A stretch of DNA of 64,000 nt from Massilia niastensis DSM 21313. Its GTDB lineage: Bacteria; Pseudomonadota; Gammaproteobacteria; Burkholderiales; Burkholderiaceae_D. The stretch's first letter is position 1. Every line of letters begins with the position of its first letter. Under the pieces are notes generated by a model, which was not told where the DNA came from, did no database searches, and saw only the letters and a list, made by a program, of their open reading frames with translations. The stretch spans positions 1 to 64,000 of the forward strand of contig NZ_KB908082.1 in assembly GCF_000382345.1 (NCBI RefSeq). The letters run 5' to 3'. The translations under genes and the position numbers were made by a program. Positions 8,024-17,429 of the stretch are shown here, one piece after another.

Positions 8024-10753
8024 ATGGATTGGATGAGCTTCAAGCGCGGCGCGGCCGCGCAGGTGATGGTGGGCGCGCTGGCCTTCGTGGTGGCCGGCGC
8101 GGCCCTGGCTGTGCAGCTGCCCAAGGGCGTCAGCCTCGGGCCCTCGGTCGAGGGCATTACCGAGTACCGGCTGGCGAACGGGCTGAAGGTCTTGCTGTTC
8201 CCGGACGCCTCGCGCCCGACGGTGACCGTCAACGTCACCTACCTGGTCGGCTCGCGCCACGAGAACTACGGCGAGACCGGCATGGCGCACCTGCTCGAGC
8301 ACCTGCTGTTCAAGGGCGCGAAGAACAACCGCGACATTACCGGTGAATTCTCCGGGCGCGGCATGCAGTTCAACGGCACCACCTCGCTCGACCGCACCAA
8401 CTACTACGAAGTGTTCCAGGCGTCGAACGACAACCTGCGCTGGGCGCTGCAGATGGAGGCCGACCGCATGGTCAATTCCTTCATCTCCGACAAGGACCTG
8501 GCGTCCGAGATGACCGTGGTGCGCAACGAGTTCGAGAGCGGCGAGAACTCGCCGGGCGGGGTGCTGTTCAAGCGCATGCAGAGCGTGGCCTACGACTGGC
8601 ATTCCTACGGCCGCGCGACGATCGGCAACCGCAGCGACATCGAGAACGTCAGGATCGCCAACCTGCGCGCCTTCTACCGCACGTATTACCAGCCGGACAA
8701 TGCGGTGCTGCTGGTGGCCGGCAAGTTCGAGCCGCGGGAAACCCTGGCGACCATCAGCCGCCTGTTCGGCGCGATCCCCAAGCCGAAGCGCACGCTGCCG
8801 CAGTTCTGGACCGTCGAACCCACCCAGGACGGCGAGCGCAGCTTCACGGTGCGGCGCCAGGGCGACGTGCAGATCGTCGCGGTCGGCTACAAGGTCCCGT
8901 CCGACCTGCACCCGGATGCCGATGCGCTCGGCTTCGCCTCCGAGATCATGGGCGACGCGCCGAACGGCAGGCTGCACAAGCTGCTGGTCGAGACCGGCAA
9001 GGCGAGTCAGGTGTTCAGCTTCGGCCAGACCGGCTATGCGCCCGGCCTGCAATTCTTCGGCGCCGTGGTGAAGAAGGGCGACCCGGTCGAGCCGGTGCGC
9101 GAGGCGCTGACCCAGGCGGTCGAGGACATCGCGCGCCGTCCGCCCACGGCGGAGGAAATGGAGCGGGTGCGCCGCGCCGCCATGAACAGCATCGAGCGCA
9201 GCCTGAACGACCCGCAGGCGGTCGGGGTGGCGCTGTCGGAAGTGATCGCGCTGGGCGACTGGCGCCTGTACTTCCTTGGCCGCGAGCGCCTCAAGACGGT
9301 GACGGCGGAGCAGGTGGCCGCCAGTTCGGGGCGCTATTTCCTGCGCAGTAACCGGATCAGCGGCAGCTTCCTGCCCGAGGACGCGCCGCAGCGCGCCGTC
9401 CTGCCGCCCGCGCCGAGCGTCGAGAGCGTGCTGCAGGACTTCAAGCCGGAGGCGTCCAGCCTGGTGTCGGAAGACTTCGAGCCGACCCAGCAGAACATCA
9501 TGAAGCGCACCACGCTCGCCAGCGCCGGCGGCGTCAAGCTGGCCCTGCTGCCCAAGAAGAACCGGGGCGAGACCGTGACCGTGAACCTGCGCCAGCACAT
9601 CGGCGACGAGAAGAACCTGTTCGGCAAGGGCGCGGTGCCGGCCCTGACCGCGGCGATGCTGATGCGCGGGACCACCCGCTACAGCCGCGCCGAGCTGGCC
9701 GACGCCTTCGACAAGCTGAAGATCGCCGGCGGTCCGGCCCACTTCCAGACCACGCGCGCCAACCTGCCGGAGGCGCTCAGGCTGGTGGCCCACGTGCTGA
9801 AGGAGCCGGCTTTCCCGGAAGCCGAATTCGAGCAGCTGCGCCAGCAGTCGCTGGTCGGCCTGGAAGCCAGCCGCGGCGAACCGCAGAGCGTGGCGACGCG
9901 CGCGCTGGCCCGGCATTTCGAACAATACCCGCGCGGCGACATCCGCCACGAGAACACGCTGGAAGAAGACATCGCCGACATCAAGGCCGCGCGCCTGGAG
10001 GAGCTGAAGGCCTTCCACCGCGACTACCACGGCGCCCATCCGGCCGAGATGGCGATCGTGGGCGACTTCGACCCGAAGGAGGTCGTGCCCCTGGTGGACG
10101 AACTGTTCGGCGCCTGGCGCGCAAAAGAGCACGTGGAGCCGGTGCTGCGCAAGCACGCCGAGGTGGCGCCGGCCACCCGCACGCTCGACACGCCCGACAA
10201 GGAAAACGGCTTCTACACGGCGCGCATGAACCTGGACCTGAACATCGACGATCCCGACTATCCGGCCCTGATGCTGGCCAATTACATCTTCGGCGACGGC
10301 GGACTGAAGTCGCGCCTGATGGACCGCATCCGCCAGAAGGATGGCCTGTCCTACGGCGGCGGCTCGGAGCTGTCGGCGGGCGACCTGGACCGCGCAGGCA
10401 GCTTCTCGATCAGCGCCATCGCCGCGCCGCAGAACATGGGGCGGCTGGACGCCGCCATACGCGCCGAGCTGGCGCGTGCGGTGAAGGAGGGCTTCACGGC
10501 CAGCGAACTGGCCGGCGCCAAGTCCGGACTGATGCAGCAGCGCCAGCAGACCCGGGCCGAGGATGGCGCCCTGGCGGCCGGCTGGACCTCCTACCTGTAC
10601 CGGGGGCGCACCTTCGAATGGTCGCTGGCTTTCGAGCGCAAGCTGATGGCGGTCAGCTTGCCCCAGCTGAACGCGGCCTTCCGCAAGGCGATCGACCCGG
10701 CCCGGCTGTCGGTGGTCATGGCGGCCGACCAGGGCAAGGCGGGGCCGGGATAA
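8024..10753 (+). CDS. M16 family zinc metallopeptidase (two-repeat, secreted)
   Basis: A 909-residue pitrilysin-type peptidase. A signal peptide or anchor covers about residues 10-31. The inverted zinc motif H89-L-L-E92-H93 is in GMAHLLEHLLFKG, with the distal Glu expected in the following NEFESGE segment. The second M16 repeat starts near 490 and carries the conserved late motif DRIRQKDGLSYGGG at about 766-779. Likely periplasmic and active on peptides. Single gene; a weak SD precedes the ATG. Substrate cannot be inferred. Confidence 0.92.
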   Translation: MDWMSFKRGAAAQVMVGALAFVVAGAALAVQLPKGVSLGPSVEGITEYRLANGLKVLLFPDASRPTVTVNVTYLVGSRHENYGETGMAHLLEHLLFKGAKNNRDITGEFSGRGMQFNGTTSLDRTNYYEVFQASNDNLRWALQMEADRMVNSFISDKDLASEMTVVRNEFESGENSPGGVLFKRMQSVAYDWHSYGRATIGNRSDIENVRIANLRAFYRTYYQPDNAVLLVAGKFEPRETLATISRLFGAIPKPKRTLPQFWTVEPTQDGERSFTVRRQGDVQIVAVGYKVPSDLHPDADALGFASEIMGDAPNGRLHKLLVETGKASQVFSFGQTGYAPGLQFFGAVVKKGDPVEPVREALTQAVEDIARRPPTAEEMERVRRAAMNSIERSLNDPQAVGVALSEVIALGDWRLYFLGRERLKTVTAEQVAASSGRYFLRSNRISGSFLPEDAPQRAVLPPAPSVESVLQDFKPEASSLVSEDFEPTQQNIMKRTTLASAGGVKLALLPKKNRGETVTVNLRQHIGDEKNLFGKGAVPALTAAMLMRGTTRYSRAELADAFDKLKIAGGPAHFQTTRANLPEALRLVAHVLKEPAFPEAEFEQLRQQSLVGLEASRGEPQSVATRALARHFEQYPRGDIRHENTLEEDIADIKAARLEELKAFHRDYHGAHPAEMAIVGDFDPKEVVPLVDELFGAWRAKEHVEPVLRKHAEVAPATRTLDTPDKENGFYTARMNLDLNIDDPDYPALMLANYIFGDGGLKSRLMDRIRQKDGLSYGGGSELSAGDLDRAGSFSISAIAAPQNMGRLDAAIRAELARAVKEGFTASELAGAKSGLMQQRQQTRAEDGALAAGWTSYLYRGRTFEWSLAFERKLMAVSLPQLNAAFRKAIDPARLSVVMAADQGKAGPG

Positions 10754-10867
10754 TTCTTACATGTACATACAAATCAATACCAAATACCTATCCCCACACT
10801 GTGACACGGTCGTGACCATGCGTTAAAATGTTTCCTTTCGGAAGTATTTTGCAGTGGCGGGAGTATC

Positions 10868-11659
10868 ATGAAGGGCAATACCAAGCAGCAGCCGGAGGTG
10901 GGCAAGCCATTCGCCGGCAAGGTCGTCCTGGTCACCGGTGCGGCCAGCGGGATCGGACGTGCGATCGCCCTGGCCTTCGGCCGTTCCGGGGCCAGCGTCG
11001 TCGTCGCCGACACCTCGATCGAAGGCGGCCATGCGACCGCGGCGATGATCGTCGAGTCGGGCGGCAAGGCACTCTTTGTACAGAGCAACGTCACCCGCGC
11101 GGCGGACGTCGAGGCGCTGGTGGAAAAGACCGTCAATTACTACGGCCGGCTCGACTATGCGGTCAACAATGCCGCGGTCGAGGAAGAGGGCCAGCCGCTG
11201 GCCGACGCCGAGGACGACCAGTTCGACCGCATCATGGGCGTCAACGTCAAGGGTGTCTGGCTGTGCATGAAGTACCAGCTGCGCCAGATGCTCAAGCAGG
11301 GCAGCGGGGCGATCGTCAACATGGCGTCGGTGTCGGGCCTGGTGGCCGCGCCGAACCGCGCGATCTACGGCGCCAGCAAGCATGCGGTGGTCGGCCTGAC
11401 CAAGAGCGCGGCCGCCGAGTACGCGCGCGACGGCATCCGCGTCAACGCGCTGTGCCCGTCCGCGGTGCGCACGCCGATGCTGGCGCGCATGGTCGAGCGC
11501 GATCCGGGCACCGAGAAGCGGCTCGAGTCGGCGCAGCCGATGGGGCGTGTGGCGGAACCGGTGGAGATCGCGAATGCGGCGCTGTGGCTGTGTTCGGACC
11601 AGGCCTCGTATGTCAACGGCCACGAGCTGGTGGTGGACGGCGGATTCACGGCTGTCTGA
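10868..11659 (+). CDS. SDR family oxidoreductase
   Basis: A 263-residue classical short-chain dehydrogenase/reductase. The NAD(P)-binding TGAASGIG lies at residues 24-31, the NNAAV motif near 100, and the catalytic Y167-G-A-S-K171 pair in AIYGASKHAVVG. The C-terminal ELVVDGGFTAV is typical. An acidic residue (VVADTS) after the second strand favours NAD over NADP. GGGAG precedes the ATG. The substrate is unknown; no pathway partner is adjacent. Confidence 0.92.
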   Translation: MKGNTKQQPEVGKPFAGKVVLVTGAASGIGRAIALAFGRSGASVVVADTSIEGGHATAAMIVESGGKALFVQSNVTRAADVEALVEKTVNYYGRLDYAVNNAAVEEEGQPLADAEDDQFDRIMGVNVKGVWLCMKYQLRQMLKQGSGAIVNMASVSGLVAAPNRAIYGASKHAVVGLTKSAAAEYARDGIRVNALCPSAVRTPMLARMVERDPGTEKRLESAQPMGRVAEPVEIANAALWLCSDQASYVNGHELVVDGGFTAV

Positions 11660-11670
11660 CCGCTCACGCC

Positions 11671-11697
11671 GAGGCGGCCTGGCATGCCAGCCGCCTC
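11671..11697. terminator. Hairpin between the convergent SDR and GntR genes
   Basis: GAGGCGGCCTGG and CCAGCCGCCTC form an 11-bp stem with one bulged base around CATG. It overlaps the last bases of the GntR gene and could end transcription from either side, though there is no T-run. Confidence 0.5.
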
Positions 11698-12436
11698 AAG
11701 CCGCGTTCAGCTCCGCCACGAAGTCATACATATCGCCCCGGAACCACGAGCGGCAGAATTCCACCGCGCGCCCGTCGCGCAGGAAGCCCAGGCGTTCCAC
11801 GCACAGTCCCGCATCGCCCTGGCTGGCTTCCAGCAGGCGCGCCTGCTCGGCATTGAGCAGCAGCGCCGTCAGGCGCTGCAAGGCCCGCACCGGCCGGTTC
11901 CCCGCCGCCTCCAGCGCCTCGTACATCGAATTGTCGACCGCCTCCAGCGAGGGCAGGGCGAAGGCCGCAATGGTGGCGTATTCGAGGCACATCGGCACCT
12001 CGTCCGCATAGCGGATCCGGTGGAAGCGGTACACCCCGGTGCCCGGCGACAGCCGCAGGCGCAGCGCCTCCTCGGGCGTGACCAGTCCCTCCGAGCGCTT
12101 GATCCAGACGCTGCGCGGCACCCGCCCGCGCGCCCGCATGTCCTCCGAAAACGAGCTCAGCTTGGCGAAGTTCTTTTCGATCCGGGTGTTGATGAAGTTG
12201 CCCGAGCCGGGCCGGCGCACCAGCAGGCCTTCCTCCACCAGCCCATCGATGGCCTTGCGCACGGTGATGCGCGAGATGCCCAGTTCGGCCGCCAGCTGGC
12301 GCTCGGCGGGGAGGGCGGCGGCAGGTCCGAGCGCGCCCTCGTCGATCGCCTGGCGCAGCGCGCGCTGCAGCTGCTGGTAGAGCGGCAGCTTGGCGGTGCC
12401 GGCGATGTTGTACATCAGTTGGGCGAGCGGGGTCAT
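11696..12436 (-). CDS. GntR/HutC-type transcriptional regulator with UTRA domain
   Basis: A 246-residue repressor. Residues 18-85 are the winged-helix domain (LPLYQQLQRALRQAIDEGAL, then PAERQLAAELGISRITVRKAIDGL and RRPGSGNFI); residues about 105-240 are a UTRA ligand domain. HutC-class GntR proteins usually sense small sugars or amino acids. The start at 12436 is the first ATG that gives the family's typical short head; a second Met lies 7 codons later. It is followed upstream by a flavodoxin-like gene on the same strand (50-base gap). Whether it controls that gene or the amino-sugar operon 6 kb away is open. Confidence 0.9.
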   Translation of the reverse strand: MTPLAQLMYNIAGTAKLPLYQQLQRALRQAIDEGALGPAAALPAERQLAAELGISRITVRKAIDGLVEEGLLVRRPGSGNFINTRIEKNFAKLSSFSEDMRARGRVPRSVWIKRSEGLVTPEEALRLRLSPGTGVYRFHRIRYADEVPMCLEYATIAAFALPSLEAVDNSMYEALEAAGNRPVRALQRLTALLLNAEQARLLEASQGDAGLCVERLGFLRDGRAVEFCRSWFRGDMYDFVAELNAA

Positions 12437-12486
12437 GCGGCCTGTCAGGGGTGTGCGAATGGGCGCATGATACCAAGGCCGGGCCC

Positions 12487-13557
12487 TTATTTGGGGCGCG
12501 GATCCCTCAGGGCGTGGGTGTTGACGGCCACGCGGCCGGCGCGCACCTCGCGCACCGCCTCCGCCACCGCGCGCGCGACATTGCGCACCTCTTCCTGCAG
12601 CGCGGTATCGCGGTCGAAGGTGGCGTGGCTGTCGGCATAGGATTCGTAATAGCCGACGTAACGGTCGAGCTGGCCGAAGCTGCCCGAGTCGACCAGGCCC
12701 ATCCAGTTCAGCCAGTCCGACAGCGAGCGCCGCGTGCCTTCGATGCCGGCCACGTCGCCGTGCACCACCAGCCCGAAGGCGCGTCCGGCCAGGTGCTTCG
12801 GATAGTCCCATCCGGCGCGCTCGATCTCCTTGGCCAGTTCCGGCTTCTTGCCCTGGGTCGAGGTCGGATCGGGATTGCCGCCGTCGGCGCACACCAGGCG
12901 GTCGATCATCAGCTTGAGCACCGAGGGCGCCTGGTACCAGTACACCGGGGTGACGATGATGACGCCGTGGGCCAGCACCCAGCGCTCGTAGATCTCGTTC
13001 ATCCAGTCGGCGGTCTGGCGTTCGGCGTTGTTCGGGTAGCAGCTGCAGGGCCAGTGGCACAGCGGCATGGCGGTCGAGACGCAGCCCTTGCAGGGATGGA
13101 TGTGGCGGTCGTAGTCGGAGGTGAGCAGGCTCAGGTCGAGCAGGTCGGCCTCGAAGCCCTGTTCCGCCAGGACCTCGCACGCCAGCCTGGTCATGCGCCA
13201 GCTCTTCGAGGCTTCGCCCGGACAGCTGCCGTCGTTGCGCGCCGAGCCGTTGATGAGCAGGATGCGGTTGCGCGAGGCCGGGTCCTTCTGCTGCTGCTCC
13301 GCGCCCAGCAGGCGCTCGTGCGCCTCCTTCCACTCGACCGACAGGTCGTAGCCGGGGTCGGCGAAGCCGGGACCGGCCTTGACCGTGCGCGGGGCCTTGC
13401 GGCCGTCCGTGTAGGCGCTCCAGGCGACTTCCTCGATCTCGGCCAGCTGTGCTTCCAGCGGGTCGTAGGCGGGATCGTAGAATGCGCGCCGGAAGCGCAG
13501 GTGGAATTCTTCGCGTCCCAGCTTGGCGGGAGCCTGGCCTTTTCGTACGGTCGTCAT
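12487..13557 (-). CDS. Flavodoxin-like NAD(P)H-dependent oxidoreductase
   Basis: A 356-residue protein with an N-terminal extension of about 95 residues before the flavodoxin-like fold. The FMN-binding part begins RILLINGSARNDGSCPGEASKSW (near 98-120), and IIVTPVYWYQAPSVLKLMIDRL is the second flavin-contact region. A Cys-rich stretch (HPCKGCVSTAMPLCHWPCSC) sits between them, with five cysteines in 18 residues, more than the usual one or two, and could bind metal or form disulfides. The ATG at 13557 has GGAGG 5 bases upstream. Substrate unknown. Confidence 0.82.
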   Translation of the reverse strand: MTTVRKGQAPAKLGREEFHLRFRRAFYDPAYDPLEAQLAEIEEVAWSAYTDGRKAPRTVKAGPGFADPGYDLSVEWKEAHERLLGAEQQQKDPASRNRILLINGSARNDGSCPGEASKSWRMTRLACEVLAEQGFEADLLDLSLLTSDYDRHIHPCKGCVSTAMPLCHWPCSCYPNNAERQTADWMNEIYERWVLAHGVIIVTPVYWYQAPSVLKLMIDRLVCADGGNPDPTSTQGKKPELAKEIERAGWDYPKHLAGRAFGLVVHGDVAGIEGTRRSLSDWLNWMGLVDSGSFGQLDRYVGYYESYADSHATFDRDTALQEEVRNVARAVAEAVREVRAGRVAVNTHALRDPRPK

Positions 13558-13650
13558 GACGCCTCCGAGGTGATTGGCGGGATTATCCGCCGCGCTCGGC
13601 AGGGGGAATGTTCGGGCGCGCACATTCCCGGGTTAAAAAGCGAGAGGAAA

Positions 13651-14487
13651 TCAGCCTGCCTGGCGGCGGAGCGCCTCGGCCCTGCCGAACACCTTCCTGG
13701 CCTGCCCGCGCACCTGCACGAACTCCAGTTGCTCGCCTTCCGGGCCCTTCGCATACATCAATGTCCAGCCGTCGGACTTGCCGCTGGTGATGCGGTTGGT
13801 CATGGAATTCAATGGCGCCGACAGGCGCTCCTTCTCGCTGGCCGACGAGATGATGCGGTTTGCCTTGACATTCGCCATGCCGCGTTTCGCCGCTTCCGCT
13901 TCCAGGTCGCGCACAAACTGGTTGAAGTCGACATCGTCGCGGATGTAGAAGCAGACGTGCATCGATGTCGGGAAGGCGGGACTGGTGTTCGCGTGCGGCG
14001 GCGCGAAGCTGGCGCCACTTCCCTGTGGCTGGCTGCTATCGCGGTACTGCAGCAATTCGATGACCACGTTGTCGAACTGGATGAAGCGCACGTCGAGGCG
14101 CTGGGCCCCGCCGCGCAGGTCCGGAATGCCGAGCGTGCGCGGGTTGACCTGGCGCTCCCTGGCCTTCAGCTCCTCCGTCAGCAGCAGCGTGTTGTGAATG
14201 ACTTCGCCCTGGAAATCACCATCGCGCATGATTTCCGTGCCGCCCAAGACCTGCGTATAGAACTCGAAGGCGCGATCCATGTTCTGCACGGTGATGCCGA
14301 CATGCTGCACGCCCTGCAGGCGGGCGCCCAGCACGCCGCGTCCGTCGGCGGGAGCGGCTTGCGCCATCGACGGCAGTCCCGCCGACAGTCCGGCAAGTCC
14401 CGCCACCGTCGCCATTCCCGCAGCGCGCATCAGTTCACGGCGCTGCGGATCATGCGACCCGCCTGTTAGCTCATGTTTGGATTCCAT
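13651..14487 (-). CDS. Exported VOC family protein (glyoxalase fold)
   Basis: A 278-residue protein. The head contains a twin-arginine-like pair (QRRELMRAAG) and a hydrophobic stretch ending SMAQA, so export, possibly by Tat, is likely. Residues about 58-260 are a vicinal-oxygen-chelate fold: LQGVQHVGITVQNMDRAFEFY opens the first half, SMHVCFYIRDDVDFNQFV the second. His and Glu ligands are plausible (QHVGI; EQLEFVQV). The family includes dioxygenases and isomerases; no substrate is evident. Divergent from the lipoprotein gene at 14696. Confidence 0.82.
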   Translation of the reverse strand: MESKHELTGGSHDPQRRELMRAAGMATVAGLAGLSAGLPSMAQAAPADGRGVLGARLQGVQHVGITVQNMDRAFEFYTQVLGGTEIMRDGDFQGEVIHNTLLLTEELKARERQVNPRTLGIPDLRGGAQRLDVRFIQFDNVVIELLQYRDSSQPQGSGASFAPPHANTSPAFPTSMHVCFYIRDDVDFNQFVRDLEAEAAKRGMANVKANRIISSASEKERLSAPLNSMTNRITSGKSDGWTLMYAKGPEGEQLEFVQVRGQARKVFGRAEALRRQAG

Positions 14488-14695
14488 TTACGTTTCCTCA
14501 AAAATAGTTAGCGCAATAAACCGCCATCTTCCCAATGGCATGGAGCAAGGCTACCTGAGACGGAGGATCGCAATGGTTAAAGCTCGGATAATTATGGTAA
14601 ACGTCCCGGCGAAAATTTAACCGCGATTAACTTCGTTTTGGCACGGTGCCTGACTACGCTACCAGCCTTTCAGTACTTTTTCAGGAGACCAGAAA

Positions 14696-15799
14696 ATGCG
14701 TCAATTCCTTTTGGCGGTGGCGTCGTCGCTCGCGCTCGCCGCTTGCGCCAACCAGGCCCAGGTCAAGCCAGCCGTCGGCCAGGTAGAGATCGTGGCGGAG
14801 CTCGATATCACGCCTGGCAATGTCACGGCCAGCAAAGACGGCCGCATCTTCGCCAGCATCCACGGCATGCGCCGGGGCCCCGTACAACTGATCGAGGTGA
14901 CCGGCAAGAACACGTACAAGCCATTCCCGGACGCAGCCTGGAATGGCACACCGGGTTCCGGCCCGAATGTCCTGAACACCCCGCACGGCGTGCTCATCGA
15001 CAGCAAGGATCGTCTCTGGGTCATCGATCACGGCAACTGGCTGGACCAGCCGCAGCCACCGAAACTGGTCGCGTTCGACATTGCTACCGGCAAGCTGGCA
15101 TACCGCTTCGACTTCGACAAAGCCGCCGCCCCGCGCACCCAGATCCTGCAGGACCTGGCCGTCGATGGCGAGCGTGGCTTCGTCTACATCGCCGACTGCG
15201 GCGACGATCCGGCCATCGTGGTCGTGGACATCAACAAGAACACGGCGCGCCGCTTCCGCGGGCATCCTTCGCTGGCCGCGGAGAATGTCGACCTGGTGGT
15301 GGAAGGGGAGTCCTTGCTGTTCCCGGATGCGAACGGCAAGATGGGCCCGGCCCGTGTCGGCATCAATCCGATCACCCTGTCGGCCGATGGCGAAACGCTG
15401 TATTACGGTCCGATGAATGGCACCCGCTGGTATTCGCTGCCGACACGCCTGTTCCGCGAAGGCGCATCGGACGCCGGCATCGCCGCCGCCATCGCCAATG
15501 CCGGTCCCAAGCCGGTATCGGACGGTGCAGCCACTGATGCGGAGGGCAATCACTTCTTCACCAATCTGCCGGACAACGGCATCGACATGCTGACCAAGGA
15601 TGGCAGGCTGCACCCGCTGGTGCGCGATCCACGCTTCCTCTGGCCGGACAACGCCCACTTCGGTCAGGACTCCTGGCTGTATGTGGCGGTCAATCAGCTC
15701 CACCGCAATCCCATCTTCTCCGGCGCCGGAGACAAGGGCAAGCCGCCTTACCTGATTGCGCGTGTCTGGACGGGGACGCGTGGCCAGCCAGGCCGTTGA
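14696..15799 (+). CDS. Major royal jelly/yellow family lipoprotein
   Basis: A 367-residue predicted lipoprotein: signal peptide with lipobox LAAC at residues 14-17. The rest is a six-bladed beta-propeller of the yellow/MRJP type, with VLNTPHGVLIDSKDRLWVIDHGNW, LQDLAVDGERGFVYIADCG and LWPDNAHFGQDSWLYVAVNQLHRNP. The family is related to SMP-30 gluconolactonases, but no catalytic activity is established for bacterial members. AGGAG lies 8-9 bases before the ATG. It is divergent from the VOC gene, sharing a 208-base spacer. Confidence 0.87.
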   Translation: MRQFLLAVASSLALAACANQAQVKPAVGQVEIVAELDITPGNVTASKDGRIFASIHGMRRGPVQLIEVTGKNTYKPFPDAAWNGTPGSGPNVLNTPHGVLIDSKDRLWVIDHGNWLDQPQPPKLVAFDIATGKLAYRFDFDKAAAPRTQILQDLAVDGERGFVYIADCGDDPAIVVVDINKNTARRFRGHPSLAAENVDLVVEGESLLFPDANGKMGPARVGINPITLSADGETLYYGPMNGTRWYSLPTRLFREGASDAGIAAAIANAGPKPVSDGAATDAEGNHFFTNLPDNGIDMLTKDGRLHPLVRDPRFLWPDNAHFGQDSWLYVAVNQLHRNPIFSGAGDKGKPPYLIARVWTGTRGQPGR

Positions 15800-15821
15800 T
15801 CAGTCGAGCCAGCAGCCACGG

Positions 15822-16051
15822 CATTCAGGGTCAGATCTGTCATTCGGACACCGATCGAGCACCTTTGCGCTATCTCACAATGCTGGCTTGTTTATCCCAA
15901 ACCCGTCAATGCTCGGCTCCCATTTGTCACCGCAAGCGGCGCATCATGGACCATGTCGGAAAGTGGGAAAAAATCTCAGCCTACTTAAACCGTTCTGAGA
16001 TTTCGCAAGGGTTGTGCGTCCATGTCCGAATGACAGACCTGACCCCGAATG
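15822..16051 (+). repeat. 230-bp element with 28-bp terminal inverted repeats, copy A
   Basis: The left end (15822-15849) and the inverted right end (16024-16051) agree at 26 of 28 positions; both contain TGTCATTCGGAC. A second copy, about 90% identical by my hand alignment and in the opposite orientation, is at 36867-37096. No convincing gene lies inside. The form is that of a non-autonomous mobile element (MITE) or a long REP-like unit. It fills most of the 319-base gap between the yellow-family gene and the TPR gene. Confidence 0.8.
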
Positions 16052-16074
16052 CGAAGCAACAAACCATACAGGCG

Positions 16075-16104
16075 AAAAAAAGCCGGGCACCAGCCCGGCT
16101 CTTT
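16075..16104 (-). terminator. Rho-independent terminator of the TPR gene
   Basis: On the minus strand AGCCGGGC/GCCCGGCT (16081-16088 and 16093-16100) forms an 8-bp stem with a 4-base loop, followed by a run of T (A's at 16075-16080), 15 bases after the TPR gene's stop codon. Confidence 0.88.
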
Positions 16105-16118
16105 TAGCGCAGCGAGAA

Positions 16119-17429
16119 TTACATCGCCGCAGTCTGCTTGCCGCCCTGTTTCTGGTTCAGCAGCAGGATCCAGTACTTGGCCAGGTCGCCCGCGCCGGCG
16201 CCGCCCTTGACCGACTCGAAGGTCTTGATCGCCTCGGCAGTCTTGCCGCCGCGCGCCTGCGCCATGCCCAGGCGCAGCTTGGCTTCTTCCGCGTTCTTCA
16301 GGCTGCCCTTGGCGATGCCCTGCTGGATGAACTGGATGCCCTTGTCGTGCTGGTCCATGGTGGCGTAGGCCCAGCCCAGGTTGACCAGGCCGGCGCCGGT
16401 CTTGGCCTTGGCGGCCGAGGCTTCGCCGCTGGCGATGTTCTTGGCGTCGTCGGCCGCGCCCTTGTTCGCCTTGTCGCGCAGCGCGGCGTGGGTCTTGGCG
16501 TTGGAGCCCTTGCCCAGCACGCCCGCGGCATAGCCGGCTTCGATCACTTTCTTGGCTTCGGTCGGGAAGCCGTCGCGCAGCGACAGTTCGGCCAGGTCGA
16601 CGTATTCCTCGGGCGCCATCTGCTTGACCGCAGCGAACTCGAGACGGTACACGTTGATCATGTTGACCTGTGCGTCGAAGCCCGACTTGCGCGCCACGCC
16701 GCGGTTCAGGACGTCGGTCCAGAAGTCGTCGTTCGGGTAGTAGGACACCAGCTTCTCGAGCGCGGTCAGGTAGCCCGCGTCATCCTTGACCTTGTTGGAA
16801 GCCGAGGCCAGCAGGCGCAGGTCTTCCTCGGTCGGGGTCTTGCCGGCCTTTTCCATCTCGGCGATCATCGGCAGCAGTTCGCTCTTCGCGGTCGCGAAGT
16901 CGCCGCTCAGGTAGTAGGCGCGCACCAGCGACGGACGGATCTTCTCCGGCGTCGGGCTGTCCTTCTGGTAGCGCTTGAACCACTCGATCGCTTTCGGGTA
17001 GTCCTTGGCGTTGTAGTGCATGTTCGCCAGGGCCTGGATGAAGTCGGCCTGCTCGGCGCCCTGCAGGCGGCCCGAGTTGATCACGGCTTCCAGCGCCGGC
17101 ATGGCGATGGCGTTGTTGTTGGTGGCCGAGCCCAGCGACAGCTTCATGCGGTTCAGCACGTAGTCTTCGTACGGGGTGCGGTTCGGGAAGGCTTCCGCCT
17201 GGGTGATGCGGTTCTGCACCTCGCCATAGTTCTTGGCATCCATCAGCGGCTTGATCGCGGCGGGATCGAGCAGCTTGAACAGCTCGGGACGAACGGTGTC
17301 CTTCGCCGCCGCGGCGGCGGCCGGCGCATCGGTCTTTTGCTGGGCGTGGGCGCTGGTGACCAGGGCCGGGGCGGTGACGCCGATCGCGGCGAGCATCAGG
17401 CAGAGGCGGGCAAGACGGAATTGGGACAT
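16119..17429 (-). CDS. Periplasmic tetratricopeptide-repeat protein
   Basis: A 436-residue secreted protein: signal peptide about residues 1-29 (ending SAHA). Several TPR-like helical pairs follow, e.g. FIQALANMHYNAKDYPKAIEWFKRYQ and LVRAYYLSGDFATAKSELLPMI in the first half and LVNLGWAYATMDQHDKGIQFIQQGI and AKLRLGMAQARGGKTAEAIKTFESV at the end. Likely a periplasmic protein-protein interaction scaffold. AAGGA precedes the ATG and a promoter is visible. No operon partner suggests a pathway. Confidence 0.83.
   Translation of the reverse strand: MSQFRLARLCLMLAAIGVTAPALVTSAHAQQKTDAPAAAAAAKDTVRPELFKLLDPAAIKPLMDAKNYGEVQNRITQAEAFPNRTPYEDYVLNRMKLSLGSATNNNAIAMPALEAVINSGRLQGAEQADFIQALANMHYNAKDYPKAIEWFKRYQKDSPTPEKIRPSLVRAYYLSGDFATAKSELLPMIAEMEKAGKTPTEEDLRLLASASNKVKDDAGYLTALEKLVSYYPNDDFWTDVLNRGVARKSGFDAQVNMINVYRLEFAAVKQMAPEEYVDLAELSLRDGFPTEAKKVIEAGYAAGVLGKGSNAKTHAALRDKANKGAADDAKNIASGEASAAKAKTGAGLVNLGWAYATMDQHDKGIQFIQQGIAKGSLKNAEEAKLRLGMAQARGGKTAEAIKTFESVKGGAGAGDLAKYWILLLNQKQGGKQTAAM

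Noticed and set aside
7358..10156. Open frame of 932 codons on the minus strand opposite the M16 peptidase
   Set aside because: Composition is Arg/His/Gly/Val-rich with no recognisable domain; it is the GC-rich antisense shadow of a clear M16 gene. The same holds for long frames opposite the hybrid kinase (24395-27304), the M1 gene (37734-40460), the S9 gene (45307-48588) and gyrA (61421-63799).
11696..13333. One long protein joining the GntR regulator with upstream sequence
   Set aside because: The frame is open upstream only by chance; the part before 12436 is low-complexity shadow of the flavodoxin-like gene in another frame.
15796..16107. Small open frame across repeat copy A, and a similar one at 36919-37194 across copy B
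   Set aside because: The peptides match each other only because the DNA repeats match; they run through both terminal inverted repeats, have no ribosome-binding site and no domain.
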